DNA of 64,000 bases, from the NCBI RefSeq assembly GCF_013393365.1, contig NZ_AP022321.1:1936501-2000500 (forward strand), given 5' to 3'. Under the pieces are notes generated by a model that saw only the letters and a list, made by a program, of their open reading frames with translations, did not search any database and was not told the DNA's origin. The first letter of the stretch is position 1, and each line of letters starts with the position of its first letter. The stretch is from Veillonella nakazawae. GTDB taxonomy: Bacteria; Bacillota; Negativicutes; Veillonellales; Veillonellaceae. The position numbers and the translations under genes were made by a program. Below, one piece after another: positions 18,752 to 26,598 of this stretch.

Positions 18752-19182
18752 TTTGATCCCCTCGTGTCAAAAATATTGTTTATTACTTATGTGAGTAGCC
18801 CTCTATACGTACTACTGTGTATACAAGGCAATATATACTTTGAAAGGTTTATCTAAAATAACCTATGCCCCTATGATAAACGATATCGATTGGAAAATCT
18901 GTATCCATGGCTATACTTTTGAAAGTTCTTTCTAAAAATATCAAAATTTCATATAAAAATAACAGATAGCTGAGTATTCAAAGTCACCTAAGCAATCAAA
19001 GCGCTTTGAACCAACTATCCGTTATCTATTAAAATATATATCTAGTTTTTAGAAAGATGAAAGTTCTGAGAGATTTATTAGTTTTGAAAGGTTTAGTATT
19101 TTGAGAGATAGTAAATTTGAGAGATTTACATGTTTCTGAGATCAACTAGTTTGATAGATATACCAATACTAAAAACTACCTC
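18752..19182. other. Intergenic region with repeated TGAGAGAT-type motifs
   Basis: About 430 bp between the sensor gene and the disrupted sodA. Within 19060-19165 a short motif recurs as TTCTGAGAGATTTA, TTTTGAGAGATAGT, TTTGAGAGATTTA, TTTCTGAGATC and TTTGATAGATATA, spaced about 15-30 bp. No gene seen. The sensor promoter must lie near 18760-18850. Confidence 0.4.
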
Positions 19183-19660
19183 TTATTGATGATGAGGTTT
19201 CAAGGCTTTTTCGTAGTTTTCAGAAACCTTATCCCAGTTAATAACGCGGAAGAATTCCTTGATATAGTCTAGGCGACGATTTTGGTAGTGCAAGTAGTAT
19301 GCATGTTCCCAAACATCTAGGCAAAGGATGGCTTTTTTACCTTCTAATAGAGGATTGTCTTGATTCGTAGAGGATGTTACTTCTAGTTTGCCATCTTTAT
19401 TTACCACAAGCCAAGCCCAGCCAGAACCAAAGCGTGTAGCTGCCGCAGCGGAGAAGCTTTCAACAAAGGCATCATAGCCACCAAGTTCAGCGTCGATAGC
19501 CTCTTTCAAAGGGCCTTCCAATTTAGACGTATCTGGTTTTGTCATGACTTCCCAGAACATAGTGTGGTTCTTGTGACCGCCACCATTGTTGATAACCGCT
19601 TGGCGGATGTCCTCTGGCACATTAGCGATGTCGGGGTTATAGGACAAAAAGTGTGTGTGA

Positions 19661-20788
19661 CTAATCCCAATAAGTTGGAAAATCTGTAGACATATGTAGC
19701 TCATTCCAAACAGGAGCATCACCCCATTGAGGTATTGAGCGATCTATTTGGCAATAATCAGATAACCGTTTGTAGATAGCAGCAATCGATTCATCTGTAG
19801 GCATACAATTTAATATATCTGAAATAGAAAGCGGTCTTGGTGAGTGCATATAGCACCACCAATAGACCGCTTTTAGTCTTCTTTCAAGTGAAAGGCCCCT
19901 ATGAGATCGTAACATACTTCTTAGTTGAGCATTTACTCCACCTTCAATACGATTATTTGTTGTAGGTACTGTAATATCAATACATTCCAAAAATGTAAAT
20001 AAAGTTTGTTGCCTAATCAGACGCCATAATGATGATTCGGCTTTAAGCAAACGCTCATGTGTAGAGCGTTTGTTCCCGAATTCATCAATCGTCATTTCTC
20101 GTAAAAAATCAGAATATGTCATTCGCCACGCTGAAAGTTCATTAATCCATACAAGAGCTTGATCCATTGTTTTCACATTAAATAAATCTTTAGCCAGAGT
20201 ATAAAGATCCTTTCCTGCTAACGTTTTAGGTCTACTTGTCGTATATCGTCTAACCTGACAAAAAATGTGAAACAAGCATCTTTGGTGACTGCTATGAGGC
20301 CAAACTTTACGTAATGCTTTAGGCAAACCATTAGCACCATCAGACACAACAACTTTAGGTTCGGCAATCCGTTCCATTAAACACTGCCAAGCTCTAGCAT
20401 GCTCATAACGACAGACATACCATCCTAGAACATGAGTATCATTGCAACAAATCAAAACACATAAATTCCTAGCTAAGTAAATTCCATCAAGATATACCAC
20501 ATCATGTACTTCTTCCACTTTTGGTGGCAATGGCCATATGGACCAAAATTTAGCGGTTTTACGCCTGAATGTACGACCTTTACCAGGCATATCAGCTTGA
20601 ATATTGGTGCTGAATAACCAATTCAAGAATAGGCTTAACTCTTTACTTAAATTATTAATTTTAACGGTAAATGCCACCTTACAATGTTTGCAAAACCAAC
20701 GCTGAGAACCAGATTTTAAAACACCGTGTTTAATACATGTTTCATTACAATCAGGACATTTTATTTGTCGCATAAACTCTTCCTCCAT
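19661..20788 (-). CDS. IS1249-like transposase, copy 1
   Basis: 375-aa mutator-type (IS256 family) transposase. An N-terminal zinc ribbon (CPDCNETC and CKHC) is typical of the IS1249 branch. The DDE domain shows YLDGIYL (first Asp), [13 protein letters not shown] (second Asp) and [12 protein letters not shown]; the third acidic residue lies in the NNRIEGG region (Glu). Ribosome site GGAAGAG overlaps the first codons. An alternative start is the ATG six codons later (MRQIKCPDC). Confidence 0.9.
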   Translation of the reverse strand: MEEEFMRQIKCPDCNETCIKHGVLKSGSQRWFCKHCKVAFTVKINNLSKELSLFLNWLFSTNIQADMPGKGRTFRRKTAKFWSIWPLPPKVEEVHDVVYLDGIYLARNLCVLICCNDTHVLGWYVCRYEHARAWQCLMERIAEPKVVVSDGANGLPKALRKVWPHSSHQRCLFHIFCQVRRYTTSRPKTLAGKDLYTLAKDLFNVKTMDQALVWINELSAWRMTYSDFLREMTIDEFGNKRSTHERLLKAESSLWRLIRQQTLFTFLECIDITVPTTNNRIEGGVNAQLRSMLRSHRGLSLERRLKAVYWWCYMHSPRPLSISDILNCMPTDESIAAIYKRLSDYCQIDRSIPQWGDAPVWNELHMSTDFPTYWD

Positions 20789-20900
20789 ATTTGTTTATAT
20801 ATAGGAAGATATAACCTCATTTTAGTCAGTAATTACAAGGGTTAATTGATGTTTTCACCCACACTTTTTGTCCACCCTCAAACTTCTCCAAAAAAAGATT

Positions 20901-20943
20901 AAACCCTTATAACACTAGTAAATATCTAGTGTTATAAGGGTTT
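20901..20943. terminator. Long palindrome inside the IS near the transposase promoter side
   Basis: Arms of 18 bp (AAACCCTTATAACACTAG/CTAGTGTTATAAGGGTTT) flank 7 bases, followed by T runs. It stands between the element's end and the transposase start and would stop transcription arriving from the disrupted gene, as impinging-transcription terminators do in other IS. Copy 2 has the same structure at about 59392-59434. Confidence 0.75.
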
Positions 20944-21157
20944 TTACACACACTTTTTGTCCTATAAGCCCGATGTCGCCGAGGATGCAGTCTACACAGC
21001 CATAAGCTAGATCAGGGTATTTCGCGATAGCAGCATTCAAATTATTAACATACGCTTGATGGTGCTTATCATGATGCAATTTCATTGTTTCTGCGTCGAT
21101 AACAGGCTCAAGATAATCGTAAGCATACGGTAATGGTGCGAGTTCGAAAGGTTTCAT

Positions 21158-21475
21158 AATAGTCCTCCTTAAATTTAGGGCATGGAACGATATGTATCAG
21201 TACGTATCGTTCTAGTGAAAGCGTTTCGATGCACCTGCATCTTTATTTTATTTAATTAATATGAATTATCATTCTTCATTTATTGTGCACTCTATATAGA
21301 AAATCGTCAATGTAAATACCCATAGAAAAAGGCTATAGGATAACCTATAGCCTTTGGGTTCGTTTACCAATATAAAATTCTAATACTCAATGCTATATGT
21401 TTACTATGCATCAATAGTATATGTTAATCACTATACACCGATGTAATTCAATCTACTATAGTGATAACAAGATAA
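21158..21475. promoter_or_regulatory. sodA upstream region
   Basis: Contains the AGGAGG ribosome site of sodA, a partly palindromic segment (GATATGTATCAGTACGTATCG, split over 21188-21208), one GTGAAAG motif, and GAATTATCATTC near 21263, similar in part to a Fur-type box. The terminator at 21328-21355 belongs to the gene upstream. Confidence 0.4.
21328..21355 (-). terminator. Terminator of the isochorismatase-family gene
   Basis: Perfect 12-bp stem AAAGGCTATAGG/CCTATAGCCTTT, loop ATAA, T run on the minus strand. Confidence 0.85.
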
Positions 21476-22015
21476 TTATTCAACGATACATTGGCACATT
21501 TTCATTGTTGTTAATGCTGCTTGATGGGATTCTTCCGTAACACCTGCACAGCAGCTAGAGTCTACATAAACAGGGATTTCTGGCAAGCCTGCTTTCAGTA
21601 TAATCGCATTAGAAACAACGCATATATCGGTACATAAACCAACGAGCGTGATAGACTCAATAGGGTTCACCGAATTCATGCCTTCCAAACGGGATAATAG
21701 TTCAAGGGATCCGAAATTTGGCTTATCGATAAAGGATACAGGGCTCATGATAGGACGCCCTTCTGCTGCCTCGATTAAGCCAGACACAATATGCCAACCT
21801 TCTGTATTCTTCACACAATGTGTCACAGGTAAAAACTTGCCCTCTTGGCTTTCAAGATAATTAGTATCATGCGTATCACGTGTAAATATGATAGGCCCGT
21901 CAAAGTTCTCAATTTTTTTGCGTACATTATCTACAATCATCTGTGCTTGCGCTGAACCAAGGGCACCATCTACGAAATCTTTTTGCATATCGATAACAAC
22001 TAGAACCTTTTGCAT
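21476..22015 (-). CDS. Isochorismatase-family cysteine hydrolase (nicotinamidase-like)
   Basis: 179 aa. Asp9 in VVIDMQKDFVDGALG, a Lys in SQEGKFLPVTHCV and the nucleophile Cys in LVGLCTDICVVSNA form the expected catalytic triad. Members include nicotinamidases of NAD salvage; the FTRDTHD segment fits the metal-site region. Ribosome site AGGAGG precedes the ATG at 22015. Exact substrate not proven. Confidence 0.87.
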   Translation of the reverse strand: MQKVLVVIDMQKDFVDGALGSAQAQMIVDNVRKKIENFDGPIIFTRDTHDTNYLESQEGKFLPVTHCVKNTEGWHIVSGLIEAAEGRPIMSPVSFIDKPNFGSLELLSRLEGMNSVNPIESITLVGLCTDICVVSNAIILKAGLPEIPVYVDSSCCAGVTEESHQAALTTMKMCQCIVE

Positions 22016-22109
22016 AGTTCCTCCTGTATATAGTCTACATAGAATACATTAATTATTCATTTCACTACTAGTTATACTCTTAATTTTTAATAACATCAAT
22101 AGCAAGAAT

Positions 22110-22628
22110 TTATGCTTTTTCCTCAGCCAACGCATGGCGCACCCGGTGAGGTTCATTATGTGCAAGTTTCCCCGCTGCAGCAGCCGCCACGGCCCCCACT
22201 AAATCATCAAGGAATGTATTACAATGGCCACCAGCCTTGCTATCTAACTTTTTAATGATGCCGGGCTTTACCTTATCTAAATAGCCATAGTTCGTAAACC
22301 CTATGGAACCATATAAATTTACGATAGAAAAGGCTAAGATTTCATCGATACCATACAGGCTTTCATCATTCTCTACAATCCCTTGTAATGGTTGAGACAG
22401 TTTATTTTGTTCCGTTAATTTATCTAGCTCAATGCCCGTAATAATCGCATTGTGTACCTCTCGTTTTGAAAGCACGGATGCCACATGTTCACGGCACTCT
22501 TCAATCTTTAAATTCGGCATATATGGTTTTTGAACATATAAAACGAGCTCTGCAATATCCTCTAGCGTAACGCCACGCTCCGCCAGCAGATTGTAAGTGT
22601 ATTTTTCTAAATCCTTTGTAGATTCCAT
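22110..22628 (-). CDS. Phosphatidylglycerophosphatase A-like protein
   Basis: 172 aa of the PgpA/YutG family. Visible: AELVLYVQKPYMP, the DESLYGIDEIL segment and GGHCNTFLDDLVGAVAAAAAG at the C-terminus. Firmicute members of this soluble type are usually annotated as low-temperature-requirement or PgpA proteins that dephosphorylate phosphatidylglycerol phosphate. Start ATG 22628 follows AAAGGAGC; an earlier frame start has no such site. Located ten bases behind the next upstream gene, so cotranscribed. Confidence 0.75.
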   Translation of the reverse strand: MESTKDLEKYTYNLLAERGVTLEDIAELVLYVQKPYMPNLKIEECREHVASVLSKREVHNAIITGIELDKLTEQNKLSQPLQGIVENDESLYGIDEILAFSIVNLYGSIGFTNYGYLDKVKPGIIKKLDSKAGGHCNTFLDDLVGAVAAAAAGKLAHNEPHRVRHALAEEKA

Positions 22629-22638
22629 AAGTGCTCCT

Positions 22639-23034
22639 TTATTTTTTATGAGGATGATCACCTGATACGATTACAATACTAACTGGAATTGTCACAACTA
22701 ATGCTTCATCAGTATCCACATGTTTTGTATGCCAAGCGGCCTCTTTTGCAGCCTCTTCAAAGATGGGGTAAGCCTCTCGATCTAATTTCCAATTATTAGG
22801 CCCCGCTTCAACAGCCACAATATTACCCTTATCATCAGTCTTAATCTCCACTGGAACAATCAAGGTACCGTCAGCACTTGTTTTGAAAGCCTCACTAGGA
22901 ATGATGACATTATAAGAGATTTGTTGCTGTAATTCATAGGTACGCTTATCTGTAGGCTTTAAATCAGCCGCCAAAGAACTAACAATTCCCATCGTAGACG
23001 CCAATACGGCTAGTAACACAACACGTTTTAACAT
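22639..23034 (-). CDS. Exported protein with a TonB C-terminal-like domain
   Basis: 131-aa protein with a signal peptide (MLKRVVLLAVLASTMGIVSSLAA, cleavage after about residue 22) and a beta-alpha-beta domain (GTLIVPVEIKTDDKGNIVAV...EEAAKEAAWHT...ALVVTIPVSIVI) resembling the energy-transducer TonB_C fold without transmembrane anchor or Pro-rich linker. Likely periplasmic. The start follows GAGAGGAAACT. Function unknown. Confidence 0.65.
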   Translation of the reverse strand: MLKRVVLLAVLASTMGIVSSLAADLKPTDKRTYELQQQISYNVIIPSEAFKTSADGTLIVPVEIKTDDKGNIVAVEAGPNNWKLDREAYPIFEEAAKEAAWHTKHVDTDEALVVTIPVSIVIVSGDHPHKK

Positions 23035-23097
23035 AGTTTCCTCTCGCCTAAATACTTTCACAATACACGCAATATACGTTGATTATACCACGAAAAA

Positions 23098-23127
23098 ATC
23101 CCTACTGATGCATAATCAGTAGGGATT
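23098..23127 (-). terminator. Terminator of the phnA-like gene
   Basis: 13-bp stem AATCCCTACTGAT/ATCAGTAGGGATT followed on the minus strand by TTTTTT. Confidence 0.88.
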
Positions 23128-23136
23128 GATTCATAA

Positions 23137-23481
23137 TTAGATTTTCTTAACCATTTCTGATTTCAATGCCATCGCACCGAAACCATCGATTTTGCAATCG
23201 ATATCGTGGCCATCGCTCGCATCAGAAATGAGGCGAATGTTTTTAACGCGCGTACCTTGTTTCAAGATGCCCGCACCTTTTACTTTGAGGTCTTTTACAA
23301 CAACAACTGTATCGCCATCAGCTAGCTCGTTGCCGTTAGCATCGCGAATGATACCTGCTTCAGCTGCAGCTTGCGCGTCAGCCGCTGTCCATTCATTGCC
23401 GCACATAGGGCAGATAAACATATGACCATCTTCGTATGTGTACTCATCGCCGCACTTAGGGCAGTTAGGTAAATTTGCCAT
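23137..23481 (-). CDS. PhnA/YjdM zinc-ribbon protein
   Basis: 114 aa: an N-terminal zinc ribbon ([25 protein letters not shown]) and a small SH3-like C-terminal domain ([30 protein letters not shown]). This is the conserved YjdM/PhnA family. Despite the name no phosphonate genes are present, and the true role is unknown. Ribosome site GAAAAGGAAATCTAA before the ATG. Confidence 0.92.
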   Translation of the reverse strand: MANLPNCPKCGDEYTYEDGHMFICPMCGNEWTAADAQAAAEAGIIRDANGNELADGDTVVVVKDLKVKGAGILKQGTRVKNIRLISDASDGHDIDCKIDGFGAMALKSEMVKKI

Positions 23482-23609
23482 TTAGATTTCCTTTTCTCAC
23501 TACATAATGAAAGTATTATACCATACCTTAGAAGTCGAGCTCTATATTGATATGATGACCATTGGCTTCATATTGATACAAAGGCTATATAATATCTACA
23601 ATAAAAAAC

Positions 23610-23972
23610 CTAATCAATCTCATTTCTCTTTATAAAAGTTTCATACAACTCTAACTTATCTTCTAGATTATTCTTATAGCCTTCCAATCGTTTAATTTCG
23701 GCCTCAATAAACCGATAATGGTCTTCTAGTAATGTCATTCTTTCATGGACCGTATGAGATCCGGCATACCGCAAGTCCGCATATCGCTTGATGTTCGCAA
23801 GCGGCATTCCCATATCTTTCAAGCGTTTAATAAACTGCACAAAACCCACATCCTCCGCATGGTAATTGCGAATGCCGTTCTGCCGCTCGATGTGAAGGAA
23901 CCCTTGATCCTCATAATATCGCAATGTAGAAATAGACAGTCCCACCAATTTTGAAAATTCACCGATTTTCAT
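23610..23972 (-). CDS. MerR-family regulator
   Basis: 120 aa. The winged HTH is at the N-terminus (MKIGEFSKLVGLSISTLRYYEDQGFL) and a coiled-coil dimer helix at the C-terminus (about 75-118). No Cys metal-binding set is seen, so it belongs to the small-molecule or oxidative branch (AdhR/NmlR-like). It is divergent from the carboxymuconolactone decarboxylase-like gene and the intervening promoter has the stretched 19-bp spacer typical of MerR targets. Confidence 0.92.
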   Translation of the reverse strand: MKIGEFSKLVGLSISTLRYYEDQGFLHIERQNGIRNYHAEDVGFVQFIKRLKDMGMPLANIKRYADLRYAGSHTVHERMTLLEDHYRFIEAEIKRLEGYKNNLEDKLELYETFIKRNEID

Positions 23973-23984
23973 ACTTTCACCACC

Positions 23985-24015
23985 TTGACCTCAAGTATAC
24001 TCGAGCATATATCAT
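23985..24015 (+). promoter_or_regulatory. MerR-type promoter with 19-bp spacer and dyad
   Basis: -35 TTGACC (23985-23990), 19-bp spacer, -10 TATCAT (24010-24015). The spacer holds the near-perfect palindrome CTCAAGTATACTCGAG (23990-24005). This is the classic MerR arrangement in which the activator untwists an overlong spacer. It drives the gene at 24039. Confidence 0.88.
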
Positions 24016-24038
24016 ACGTCTAGACGGAGGTAATAATT

Positions 24039-24416
24039 ATGAAAGAAACACGTTTTAACATCGGTATGAACACATTGAAACAAATTGACGGGCTGCACGG
24101 CGAGGAGGTGTATAAAACAATTCAAGAGATTTCACCGGCCATAGCCGATTTATTGGTCGAACTATTTGGCGACATCTACACGCGCCCCAACCTGGATTTC
24201 AAGGAACGGGAACTAATTACGCTCGCGTCCCTGCTAACGCTGGGCGGTTGCGAGGCTCAACTGAAAGTACACACCAATGCGGCACTCAATGTCGGTATTG
24301 CACCCGAGCAAATCGTAGAGGTCTGCACCCACTGCATCCCCTATGCGGGATTTCCACGCGTGCTGAACGCACTATTTACGGTAAAAGCGGTCTTTGAAGA
24401 ACGAAACATACTGTAA
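24039..24416 (+). CDS. Carboxymuconolactone decarboxylase-family protein
   Basis: 125 aa of the AhpD-like CMD fold: FKERELITLASLLTLGGCEAQLKVHTNAALNVG followed by EVCTHCIPYAGFPRVLNAL. The Cys in GGCEAQ and the CTHC pair could be redox-active, as in peroxidase-coupled members, but the strict AhpD CxxC followed by His pattern is not complete. Controlled by the divergent MerR regulator, which suggests a response to electrophiles or oxidants. Ribosome site GGAGG. Confidence 0.85.
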   Translation: MKETRFNIGMNTLKQIDGLHGEEVYKTIQEISPAIADLLVELFGDIYTRPNLDFKERELITLASLLTLGGCEAQLKVHTNAALNVGIAPEQIVEVCTHCIPYAGFPRVLNALFTVKAVFEERNIL

Positions 24417-24474
24417 TTAAGAAACGACCGCAACAAAAATCTATTACTAAATATTAGTCTATTTATAACTAACA

Positions 24475-24506
24475 AAGGGAGACTCTTGATAAAGTCTCCC
24501 TTTTAT
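24475..24506 (+). terminator. Terminator of the CMD gene
   Basis: AAGGGAGACT/AGTCTCCCTT stem and TTTATT tail. Confidence 0.85.
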
Positions 24507-24574
24507 TCGTGTAAAAGTTGTACGAAATTAATTCGTATTTTTCAATATTCAAAATCCGCTATATACTAATAACG

Positions 24575-24834
24575 AAAGAGCCATTAACGTGAGTTAGGTT
24601 CATCTCCGTCTTTTCGAGGGAGGTGACATTATGACTGTATACGAAGCATTATCATTAATGATTTTATTCGCTACCCTCGTAGTGTTAATTCTTAAAAAGT
24701 AACTAGTAAATAGTTACAAAATAAGATAAACCTAACGTTTAAGACTAAGTACTGCAATACTTAGACACGTTAGGTTTATCAAATTCGTAATTCTTTGATG
24801 AGCCTAACGCCTAGAACACGTTAACTGGCTCTTT
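24575..24834. repeat. Nested inverted repeats framing a type I toxin gene
   Basis: The outer left arm, 24575-24604 (AAAGAGCCATTAACGTG...GTTAGGTTCATC), is complementary to the right arm 24797-24834 (GATGAGCCTAAC...CACGTTAAC..GGCTCTTT). An inner perfect hairpin, 24727-24779, has 13-bp arms (GATAAACCTAACG/CGTTAGGTTTATC) and a second paired core (CTAAGTA/TACTTAG). The motif GTTAGG(T/C)T(C/T)ATC thus occurs four times in alternating orientation. The toxin frame lies between the left arm and the inner hairpin. Confidence 0.85.
24631..24702 (+). CDS. Type I toxin-like small hydrophobic peptide
   Basis: 23-aa peptide starting MTVYEALSLM and ending LILKK: a single hydrophobic helix with a basic tail. 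It matches the putative holin-like toxin family (BsrG/TxpA-like, starting M-[ST]-[VT]-Y-E). Ribosome site GGGAGGTGACATT is strong. A candidate -10 TATACT lies at 24562-24567. Such peptides insert into the cytoplasmic membrane. Too short for routine gene calling, but the ribosome site, peptide pattern, antisense promoter and hairpins all agree. Confidence 0.85.
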   Translation: MTVYEALSLMILFATLVVLILKK

Positions 24835-24837
24835 TGT
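24718..24837 (-). ncRNA. Antisense RNA antitoxin (predicted)
   Basis: A consensus promoter on the minus strand (24844-24872) would start an RNA near 24837 that runs through the right arm and stops at the bidirectional hairpin 24727-24779 followed by TTATTTTG. It would be about 120 nt. Its 5' segment is almost identical to the toxin mRNA 5' end because the DNA arms are inverted. If the toxin transcript runs past the hairpin, it is fully complementary to this RNA. Confidence 0.75.
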
Positions 24838-24843
24838 ACTTAT

Positions 24844-24872
24844 AGTATAGTCTGAATTCTAGAGGCTGTCAA
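24844..24872 (-). promoter_or_regulatory. Strong sigma-70-type promoter for the antisense RNA
   Basis: Minus strand -35 TTGACA (24872-24867), 17-bp spacer, -10 TATACT (24849-24844). Near consensus, as expected for an antitoxin RNA that must exceed its target. Confidence 0.85.
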
Positions 24873-24964
24873 TTTACATCGTCCTTATAGGATATTATAA
24901 AATGAAATAGAATATAAATAACAAGCTATTCTTTAACACCAATCATACCAAATCAACTAAACAT

Positions 24965-25291
24965 CTACAATCCTTGCAGAAGTTGTAAATAATCTTGTCG
25001 TTGACTAAATATATTATATATACGCGCTTCTTTTTCATCATCAAAGACACGATACAAAATAATATTTTTATTAATGATCAACATACGATAGTTTTTATTA
25101 CGTAAAACAGTATGTCTTGGAATCGTGCCCATATAAGGATCATCCGCTAATAAAAGGATTCTATCCTTAATCTCTTGATAAACAGCCTTGGCAATTTCAT
25201 TGGAAAAAGATTGCTTTACATGCAGAACAATATGATGCAATGCCTGATCGGCCTGTGCCATAATAATGATACGATAAGCAGTGTCTTCCAT
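24965..25291 (-). CDS. RelE/ParE-family toxin
   Basis: 108 aa: MEDTAYRIIIMAQADQALHHIVLHVKQSF at the N-terminus, then GTIPRHTVLRNKNYRMLIINKNIILYRVFDDEKEARIYNIFSQRQDYLQLL. This is the RelE/ParE fold, in which members either cut ribosome-bound mRNA or poison gyrase; catalytic residues do not settle which. Follows its antitoxin gene by two bases. Confidence 0.9.
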   Translation of the reverse strand: MEDTAYRIIIMAQADQALHHIVLHVKQSFSNEIAKAVYQEIKDRILLLADDPYMGTIPRHTVLRNKNYRMLIINKNIILYRVFDDEKEARIYNIFSQRQDYLQLLQGL

Positions 25292-25293
25292 AA

Positions 25294-25575
25294 CTATTCG
25301 GCCTCAGCTAACAACGCTTCTATGCTGATAAAAGTATCCTCAATAGGACCCATTCTACCTTTTCGTTCGTCTTCCTCAGCCAATGCAATAGCCTCTAATA
25401 ATTCGATCTGTGCTTTCAATTTATTATAGGTTTCATATCCCATACATACCGTATCACCACGACCATTTACCGTCATAATACAAGCTTCGTCCCCTGTTTT
25501 CAAAACTGTAGAGATTTCATTATATTTATTTCTTAAATCCGACGATGGTCGGATACTTTCACGTAATAGCCCCAT
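25294..25575 (-). CDS. Phd/YefM-family antitoxin
   Basis: 93-aa antitoxin. The N-terminal DNA-binding part (IRPSSDLRNKYNEISTVLKTGDEACIMTVNGRGDTVCMGYETYNKL) is typical Phd/YefM; the acidic C-terminal tail binds the toxin. First gene of the pair; GAGGAGGTG before the ATG lies inside a 31-bp palindrome, so the complex probably represses its own operon. Confidence 0.9.
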   Translation of the reverse strand: MGLLRESIRPSSDLRNKYNEISTVLKTGDEACIMTVNGRGDTVCMGYETYNKLKAQIELLEAIALAEEDERKGRMGPIEDTFISIEALLAEAE

Positions 25576-25588
25576 AAAAGCACCTCCT

Positions 25589-25619
25589 CATATACAAATT
25601 ATATCATAATTTGTATATG
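25589..25619. promoter_or_regulatory. Operator palindrome of the RelE/Phd operon
   Basis: CATATACAAATTAT and ATAATTTGTATATG form perfect 14-bp arms around three bases, directly upstream of the antitoxin ribosome site. A conventional autoregulatory site for this kind of toxin-antitoxin operon. Confidence 0.8.
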
Positions 25620-25637
25620 AATTGTGAATCACTAATC

Positions 25638-26135
25638 CTATCCTAATCGTTTACGCAAGATAGCATATAAAATCATGCTAATAATAACGCTCATAACGGC
25701 TTGAATGGTATTGGTCACAATACTAGCAATGGCTACGCCTGGATCGAATACAAAGTATTCGGCGATAAAGTAGCCTGCTACGATGGTAATGCCACCTACA
25801 ATGGTTGCCACCAAGGCAGAGGTAGTTGTCTTATTGTTATAGACAGTACCGACAAGATAGCCTTCAATGCCTTTCACCACGAAGGTGATTGGTACAAAGA
25901 CTGCGTAGCCGAGGAATAAATCAGCTAACGCTGGGCCGATAGCACCAATATAGGCGCCATATTTTCGACCTAATAATAGAGCTGACGTCATAATAACGAC
26001 ATCTCCAACATTGAAATAGCCGCGAATGCCAGGTACTGGAATTTTTGTGTACATGGTAAACAGTGTTGCGAGGGCAATCAATACGGCTGTGAGTACTAAC
26101 GCGGACGTAGTACTGCGGGTTTGAACGTGTTGCAT
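25638..26135 (-). CDS. ECF transporter S component
   Basis: 165-aa integral membrane protein with five to six helices. PGIRGYFNVGDVVIMTSALLLGRKYGAYIGAIGPALADLF is the substrate-pocket region of the PF07155-type vitamin-uptake S components. It would dock onto a shared EcfA-A'-T module encoded elsewhere. The vitamin is unknown: no riboswitch is visible upstream. Start ATG 26135 behind AGGAGG. Confidence 0.85.
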   Translation of the reverse strand: MQHVQTRSTTSALVLTAVLIALATLFTMYTKIPVPGIRGYFNVGDVVIMTSALLLGRKYGAYIGAIGPALADLFLGYAVFVPITFVVKGIEGYLVGTVYNNKTTTSALVATIVGGITIVAGYFIAEYFVFDPGVAIASIVTNTIQAVMSVIISMILYAILRKRLG

Positions 26136-26158
26136 AGCGTCCTCCTTATAAAGAAAAT

Positions 26159-26187
26159 AGGCATGTGAATAATTACATCACATGCCT
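26159..26187 (-). terminator. Terminator closing the acidic-protein gene cluster
   Basis: AGGCATGTGA/TCACATGCCT stem with a T-rich tail on the minus strand, 60 bp after the DUF2695 gene stop. Confidence 0.8.
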
Positions 26188-26247
26188 TTACTATATACCT
26201 TTATGGTAACACCTGCAAATACATAGAATTAACTATAAAAAATACTA

Positions 26248-26541
26248 TTAACAGTACTCTTCAAAACGTTCCTCTACATTGTAGAGAACCTCGCAATCAC
26301 AACCGCCACCTTCGTTGATAATCCAGTCTAGTACGCTTTCAACATCTACCTTTTGTTTTTCTAAAAACTCTCTTGTGAAAGTCAGACTATGATCGCAACC
26401 GTCATTTGTTTCTAATTTCTCGTCTACATAATCAAAGAGATTCCAAAATAATTCTTCGTCCATAGGTAAACTATCTTTAAAATTCTGTTTTTCTTTAGCT
26501 TTATAGCCTTTCAATAATTCCTTTTTACGCGCTTTGTCCAT
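26248..26541 (-). CDS. DUF2695 family protein
   Basis: 97 aa. The C-terminal half has the family pattern DHSLTFTREFLEKQ and NEGGGCDCEVLYNVEERF, with Cys/His residues that may bind metal (CDHS, GCDC). The N-terminus is basic and helical (RKKELLKGYKAKEKQNFKDSL). Function unknown; it is the last gene of the co-directional cluster running down from 32.7 kb. A clear ribosome site (AAAAGGGAG) precedes it. Confidence 0.8.
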   Translation of the reverse strand: MDKARKKELLKGYKAKEKQNFKDSLPMDEELFWNLFDYVDEKLETNDGCDHSLTFTREFLEKQKVDVESVLDWIINEGGGCDCEVLYNVEERFEEYC

Positions 26542-26598
26542 TATGATTACTCCCTTTTATGTATTATAAGTTATAGCTCATGACTTATATCTCAAGCC

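Larger units (their letters stand above)
19634..20970 (-). mobile_element. IS1249-like element (IS256 family), copy 1, inside sodA
   Basis: 1337-bp insertion sequence. Its ends are inverted repeats beginning GGGTTATAGGACAAAAAGTG (left) and GGCTTATAGGACAAAAAGTG (right, reverse strand). The 8-bp target duplication CGATGTCG is intact at 19626-19633 and 20971-20978. It carries one transposase gene. A second copy of identical length lies at 58125-59461; I saw only three base differences in the transposase genes (near 19971, 20074 and 20725), so both moved recently. Confidence 0.95.
19183..21157 (-). pseudogene. sodA: Superoxide dismutase split by an insertion sequence
   Basis: Fe/Mn superoxide dismutase, which turns superoxide into H2O2 and O2. 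The N-terminal part (from ATG 21157) carries [13 protein letters not shown] and the first ligand region [11 protein letters not shown]; the C-terminal part resumes at 19625 with [21 protein letters not shown] and includes [17 protein letters not shown]. Removing the 1337-bp element and one 8-bp duplication restores one frame of 209 codons (DI|AN junction), the normal length for the family. All metal ligands are present, so the insertion is the only visible lesion and is probably recent. The cell should lack this enzyme unless another copy exists. Confidence 0.93.

Noticed and set aside
20901..20943. Attachment site or second terminal repeat of the IS
   Set aside because: It is an internal palindrome present in both copies, inside the terminal repeats and outside the transposase; a terminator explains it.
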